Positions 6,874 through 9,538 of a stretch of 9,538 bases of DNA are shown piece after piece. The notes beneath the pieces were generated by a model. It saw nothing but the letters and a program-made list of their open reading frames with translations. It ran no database searches and had not been told where the DNA came from. A program made the translations under genes and the position numbers. Source of the stretch: an uncultured Bacilli bacterium (GTDB lineage: Bacteria; Bacillota_I; Bacilli_A; RF39; UBA660); the NCBI GenBank assembly GCA_947625005.1, contig CANQNA010000048.1, positions 1-9,538 on the forward strand, in the 5' to 3' direction. The first letter of the stretch is position 1; the number at the start of each line of letters is the position of its first letter.

Positions 6874-7782
6874 ATGCAAAATTTAAAAGATACATTAAAA
6901 AAATATGATAAAAAAGTAGATTTAAAAAAAAGTTATGTTGAATCTTTAAAAGATGATAAATTTAAATCTTTATTAGTTAGATTAAAATTAACAGAAAAAG
7001 AAGCAGAAAAATATACTTCAAAATTAGAAAATACGGTTAAAGAATTAAATAATTGTGAAAATTGTAAACATTTATTTGATTGTAAGAATGAAGTAGAAGG
7101 TTTTGTTTATTATCCTAATAAATATAATGATAGATTAATATTTGATTATATTGCTTGTAAATATAAGAAAAAAGAATTAAAAAAAGCAAAAGAAAATAAA
7201 TCAGTTCTTTATGAAATGCCCGAAACTATAAAAAATGCTTCAATGAAAGAAATTGATATTACTGATAAAAATAGAATGAAAGCAATTAAGTTTTTAAAAG
7301 AATTTTATGATAATTATGGAAAAAAGAAAGTTAAAGGTTGTTTTTTACATGGATCTTTTGGTTGTGGAAAAAGTTATTTATTAGCAGCACTTTTAAATGA
7401 ATTAGCGAAAAAAAATTATTCTGTTATTATGATGTATTATCCTGAAATGATTAGAAAATTAAAAGAATCTTTTAATGAATTTGATACTTATGGAAATTAT
7501 ATGGAAGCATTTAAAACTGTAGATTTACTTTTAATAGATGATATAGGAGCAGAAACAGTTACACCATGGAATAGAGATGAAGTCTTAGGAACTATTTTAC
7601 AATTTAGAATGGATAATAATCTACCTACTTTCTTTACTTCTAATTTTACAATAGAAGAGTTAGAAAATCATTTTATTTCTAGTAAGGGTAATGATGATAT
7701 AGTAAAAGCAAGAAGAATTATGGAAAGAATAAAATTCTTAACTGTAGATTTAGAAATTATTAGTGAAAATAGAAGAAAATAA
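6874..7782 (+). CDS. dnaI: Helicase loader DnaI (AAA+ ATPase)
   Basis: Primosomal protein that binds and loads the replicative helicase onto DNA at the origin, acting in the cytoplasm with DnaB. Its 302 aa are close to the B. subtilis protein. The N-terminal helicase-binding region has four cysteines (C61, C64, C70, C95) in a CENCKHLFDC...IACKY arrangement, matching the zinc-binding module known for DnaI. The AAA+ domain begins near residue 130. Walker A is GSFGCGKS (160-167, K166), Walker B is LLLIDD (D222, D223), a sensor-1 type Asn lies in FFTSNFT, and Arg residues in ARRIMERIKF fit the arginine finger/sensor-2 region. ATG 6874 is fixed by AGGTGAT overlapping the dnaB stop. In B. subtilis the pair dnaB-dnaI is also adjacent. 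A terminator follows directly, so this unit appears to end here. Confidence 0.95.
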   Translation: MQNLKDTLKKYDKKVDLKKSYVESLKDDKFKSLLVRLKLTEKEAEKYTSKLENTVKELNNCENCKHLFDCKNEVEGFVYYPNKYNDRLIFDYIACKYKKKELKKAKENKSVLYEMPETIKNASMKEIDITDKNRMKAIKFLKEFYDNYGKKKVKGCFLHGSFGCGKSYLLAALLNELAKKNYSVIMMYYPEMIRKLKESFNEFDTYGNYMEAFKTVDLLLIDDIGAETVTPWNRDEVLGTILQFRMDNNLPTFFTSNFTIEELENHFISSKGNDDIVKARRIMERIKFLTVDLEIISENRRK

Positions 7783-7785
7783 AAG

Positions 7786-7813
7786 AAAGTCTAGGATTTT
7801 AGGCTTTTTTTTT
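7786..7813 (+). terminator. Rho-independent terminator after dnaI
   Basis: The stem AAAGTCTA (7786-7793) pairs with TAGGCTTT (7800-7807) over 8 bp with one G-U pair and a 6-nt loop. A run of nine T follows from 7805 to 7813. It begins 4 nt after the dnaI stop, and an upstream A-run can extend the stem into the T-run. Confidence 0.8.
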
Positions 7814-7814
7814 A

Positions 7815-7820
7815 TATAAT
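7815..7820 (+). promoter_or_regulatory. Candidate -10 box for ffh
   Basis: A perfect TATAAT lies 20 nt before the ffh start and 2 nt after the terminator T-run. No good -35 is seen: the 17-bp-spaced hexamer, inside the terminator stem-loop, is TAGGAT. The assignment rests on the -10 and on the position between a terminator and an essential gene. The resulting leader would be very short. Confidence 0.4.
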
Positions 7821-7839
7821 ATTAATTAGGTGATAAAAA

Positions 7840-9147
7840 ATGTTTGAATATATGGGAGATAGATTAAGTAAAGCAATAAAAAATATCAGAGGAATGGGTA
7901 GAATTACTGAAGAAAACATTAGTGAAGCTATGAGAGAAATTAGAATTGCGCTTTTGGAAGCTGATGTCAATTATGAAGTAGTCAAAGAATTTGTTAAAAT
8001 TGTTAAAGAAAAAGCTTTAGGAATGGATGTTGATAAATCTTTAAAACCTGATGAATTGTTTATTAAAATAGTTAAAGATGAATTAGTTGATTTATTAGGA
8101 AAAGATTATGTTCCTTTAATTGTTGATAAAAATCCTACTATTGTTATGCTTGCAGGATTACAGGGAAGTGGTAAGACAACTACAGCCGGAAAATTAGCAA
8201 ATTTAGTTAGAAAAAAAGAGAAAAAGAAACCTCTTCTTGTAGCATGTGATGTTTATAGACCAGCTGCTATAGATCAATTAGTAGAAATTGGAAAATCTTT
8301 AAATATTGAAGTCTATAATGAAGGTAAGAAAAATCCTGTAGATATAGTAAAAAATGCTCTTAATTATGCGAAAGAAAATGAATTTGATTATATTATTATT
8401 GATACAGCCGGAAGATTACATATTGATGAAGAATTAATGGATGAATTAAAAAATATTGTTTCTTTAGCACATCCCGATGAAATATTACTTATTATTGATG
8501 CTATGATGGGACAAGATGCTATAAATGTAATTAAAGGATTTAATGAAGTTTTACATCTTACAGGAGCAATTTTAACGAAAATGGATGGAAATACCAAAGG
8601 TGGTGTCGCTTTATCTGTTAGACACTTAACTAATGTTCCTATTAAATTCGTCGGAGATTCAGAAAAATTAGATGGATTAAGTGAATTTTATCCAGAAAGA
8701 ATGGCTGAACGTATTTTAGATATGGGAGATATTTTAAGCATAGCAGAAAAAGTTGAAAGTGTAATAGATGTAGAAGAAGCAGAAAATTTAACCGCTAAAA
8801 TGCAAAAAGGGAAGTTTGACTTAGATGATTTTTTAAAAACACTAAAACAAATAAAGAAAATGGGTCCATTAGAAAATTTATTAAAATTAATTCCTGGTGC
8901 TCGAAAAATGGGGTTAAATAATATTAATATGGATCCTAAAGATTTAGCCCATATAGAAGCAATTGTATTATCAATGACGCCAGAGGAAAGACATAATCCG
9001 GATATAATAAAGCACTCTAGAAAACAAAGAATTAGTAAAGGGTGTGGAAGAAGTGTAGAAGAAATAAATCGTTTACTTAATCAATTTGAGAGTATGAAAA
9101 AAATGATGAAACAAATGAATAGCGGAAATTTTAAAATGCCTTTTTAA
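7840..9147 (+). CDS. ffh: Signal recognition particle protein Ffh (SRP54)
   Basis: The GTPase core of the signal recognition particle binds signal sequences of membrane and secreted proteins as they leave the ribosome. With the 4.5S-type RNA it delivers them to FtsY at the membrane. The protein is 435 aa, normal for bacteria. The N-domain helical bundle occupies ~1-90. The G-domain has GLQGSGKT (106-113), DVYRPAAIDQL, DTAGR (188-192) and TKMDG (246-250). The methionine-rich M-domain starts near 310, with the RNA-binding helix RISKGCGRS at 397-405 and a tail rich in Met/Lys (MKKMMKQM). The start is supported by AGGTGAT at 7828-7834, 5 nt before ATG 7840. The usual neighbours ylxM, ftsY and rpsP are absent here; the gene follows dnaI instead. 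The G-C-G-R stretch in the RNA-binding helix differs slightly from the common G-S-G form, but nothing essential is missing. Confidence 0.98.
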   Translation: MFEYMGDRLSKAIKNIRGMGRITEENISEAMREIRIALLEADVNYEVVKEFVKIVKEKALGMDVDKSLKPDELFIKIVKDELVDLLGKDYVPLIVDKNPTIVMLAGLQGSGKTTTAGKLANLVRKKEKKKPLLVACDVYRPAAIDQLVEIGKSLNIEVYNEGKKNPVDIVKNALNYAKENEFDYIIIDTAGRLHIDEELMDELKNIVSLAHPDEILLIIDAMMGQDAINVIKGFNEVLHLTGAILTKMDGNTKGGVALSVRHLTNVPIKFVGDSEKLDGLSEFYPERMAERILDMGDILSIAEKVESVIDVEEAENLTAKMQKGKFDLDDFLKTLKQIKKMGPLENLLKLIPGARKMGLNNINMDPKDLAHIEAIVLSMTPEERHNPDIIKHSRKQRISKGCGRSVEEINRLLNQFESMKKMMKQMNSGNFKMPF

Positions 9148-9164
9148 CTAGGTTAAATAAACTA

Positions 9165-9191
9165 ACATTTAAAAGTTTTTAACATAAAATA
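9165..9191 (+). promoter_or_regulatory. SigK/SigE-like mother-cell promoter candidate
   Basis: AC at 9165-9166, a 16-bp spacer, then CATAAAATA at 9183-9191 fit the B. subtilis SigK consensus (AC, 16-17 bp, CATAnnnTA), directly upstream of a CotD-like gene. The same bases can also be read as a SigA promoter (CTAACA 9162-9167, 17 bp, TAAAAT 9185-9190), so the sigma factor is not settled. Confidence 0.45.
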
Positions 9192-9215
9192 CACTAGAAA
9201 GGGAAGTGTGTTTTA

Positions 9216-9506
9216 ATGTTACAAAAAAGATGTATTGATACAAGTGATATGTCAATGAATTCACATATGACTACTATGGATTCAATGCCTTTACAATTAG
9301 AAGGAGTAGAATGTCCTGTTGTTTATGAATGTCCAATAGAAAGAGTATGTCATAGAGAAATTCATCATCATATTCCACATGTTTGTCCAATCAATACAAA
9401 AGTTATCAATCATCATATTTATCGTCATACATATACTCCACAATATACTTGTTGTGAAGAAAATGATAAATGTGATGTTTATGAAGGTAATTGCTGTAAT
9501 TTCTAA
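9216..9506 (+). CDS. CotD-like spore coat protein, Cys/His-rich
   Basis: A 96-aa protein probably belonging to the CotD family of inner spore-coat proteins, deposited on the forespore by the mother cell. The segment HIPHVCPINTKVINHHIYRH followed by TYTPQY (52-77) resembles the VPHIHP...NVNHQHFQHVHYFPH core of B. subtilis CotD as I recall it. It has ten Cys (6, 33, 39, 45, 57, 79, 80, 86, 93, 94) and nine His, with a Met-rich N-terminus (six Met in the first 24). Two CP-spaced repeats (ECPVVYECPIERVC) and a final CC pair suggest disulfide or metal cross-linking. No signal peptide or membrane helix is seen. GGGAAGTG at 9201-9208 precedes ATG 9216 by 7 nt. It has its own candidate sporulation promoter and a strong terminator, so it looks monocistronic. 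An unrelated metal-binding protein is the main alternative. Confidence 0.7.
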   Translation: MLQKRCIDTSDMSMNSHMTTMDSMPLQLEGVECPVVYECPIERVCHREIHHHIPHVCPINTKVINHHIYRHTYTPQYTCCEENDKCDVYEGNCCNF

Positions 9507-9530
9507 ATCTCTTCGGAGATTTTTTATTTT
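9505..9530 (+). terminator. Rho-independent terminator with UUCG tetraloop
   Basis: A perfect 7-bp stem, AAATCTC (9505-9511) with GAGATTT (9516-9522), closes on a TTCG loop. It is followed by six T, one A and four T. The last two bases of the CotD-like stop codon form the base of the 5' arm, so a ribosome at the stop would cover part of the hairpin. Confidence 0.9.
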
Positions 9531-9538
9531 ACCAAAAT

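Noticed and set aside
6608..6895. Open frame on the - strand over the dnaB/dnaI junction
   Set aside because: Ser/Leu/Phe-rich antisense shadow of the Lys/Glu-rich DnaB tail; no family resemblance.
8388..8597. Open frame on the - strand inside ffh
   Set aside because: It lies opposite the conserved GTPase motifs and has no independent support.
1..9538. CRISPR array, tRNA/rRNA genes, insertion sequences, prophage or defence genes
   Set aside because: No regular repeats, RNA-gene structure, transposase motifs or terminal inverted repeats were seen; the gaps between genes are all under 100 nt.

Overview
The window is strongly AT-rich, densely packed, and every credible gene lies on the + strand. 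Its content is low-GC Firmicutes: a lipoteichoic-acid-synthase-type enzyme, topoisomerase I, the Firmicutes-specific helicase-loading pair DnaB/DnaI, the SRP GTPase Ffh, and a small Cys/His-rich protein with the core of the CotD spore-coat family. TGA is used as a stop (end of dnaB at 6867-6869) and Trp is written TGG, so the standard bacterial code applies, not the Mycoplasma code. The best guess is an uncultured, AT-rich Bacilli/Erysipelotrichia- or Mollicutes-related gut-type lineage that keeps a wall, teichoic-acid-like polymers and probably sporulation. That placement is inferred from gene content and was not tested by a search.

Layout. (1) 28-5511 is a tight run: LtaS-like membrane sulfatase-fold transferase; topA, whose start overlaps the end of that gene; a membrane-anchored Big2-like + NlpC/P60-like protein 16 nt after topA; and a 66-aa two-helix membrane protein 31 nt further on. 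(2) An 83-nt gap (5512-5594) with a possible promoter leads into dnaB and dnaI, which are 4 nt apart, with the dnaI ribosome binding site lying across the dnaB stop codon. A hairpin plus T-run terminator closes this unit. (3) ffh follows immediately; a TATAAT box lies just after the terminator T-run. (4) A 68-nt gap with a mother-cell-sigma-like promoter (AC-N16-CATAAAATA) precedes the CotD-like gene, which ends in a clean UUCG-tetraloop terminator whose 5' arm contains the last bases of the stop codon.

Functionally this is mostly core biology: envelope polymer synthesis and wall remodelling with DNA supercoiling control, chromosome replication initiation, protein targeting, and a putative spore coat component. 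There is no mobile element, CRISPR array, RNA gene or defence system, and no stretch over 300 bases without a gene. I found no convincing new multi-gene system. The points most worth following up are the spore-coat gene with its matching promoter, the altered substrate pocket of the LtaS-like enzyme, and a pair of identical AT palindromes around 5284-5329.
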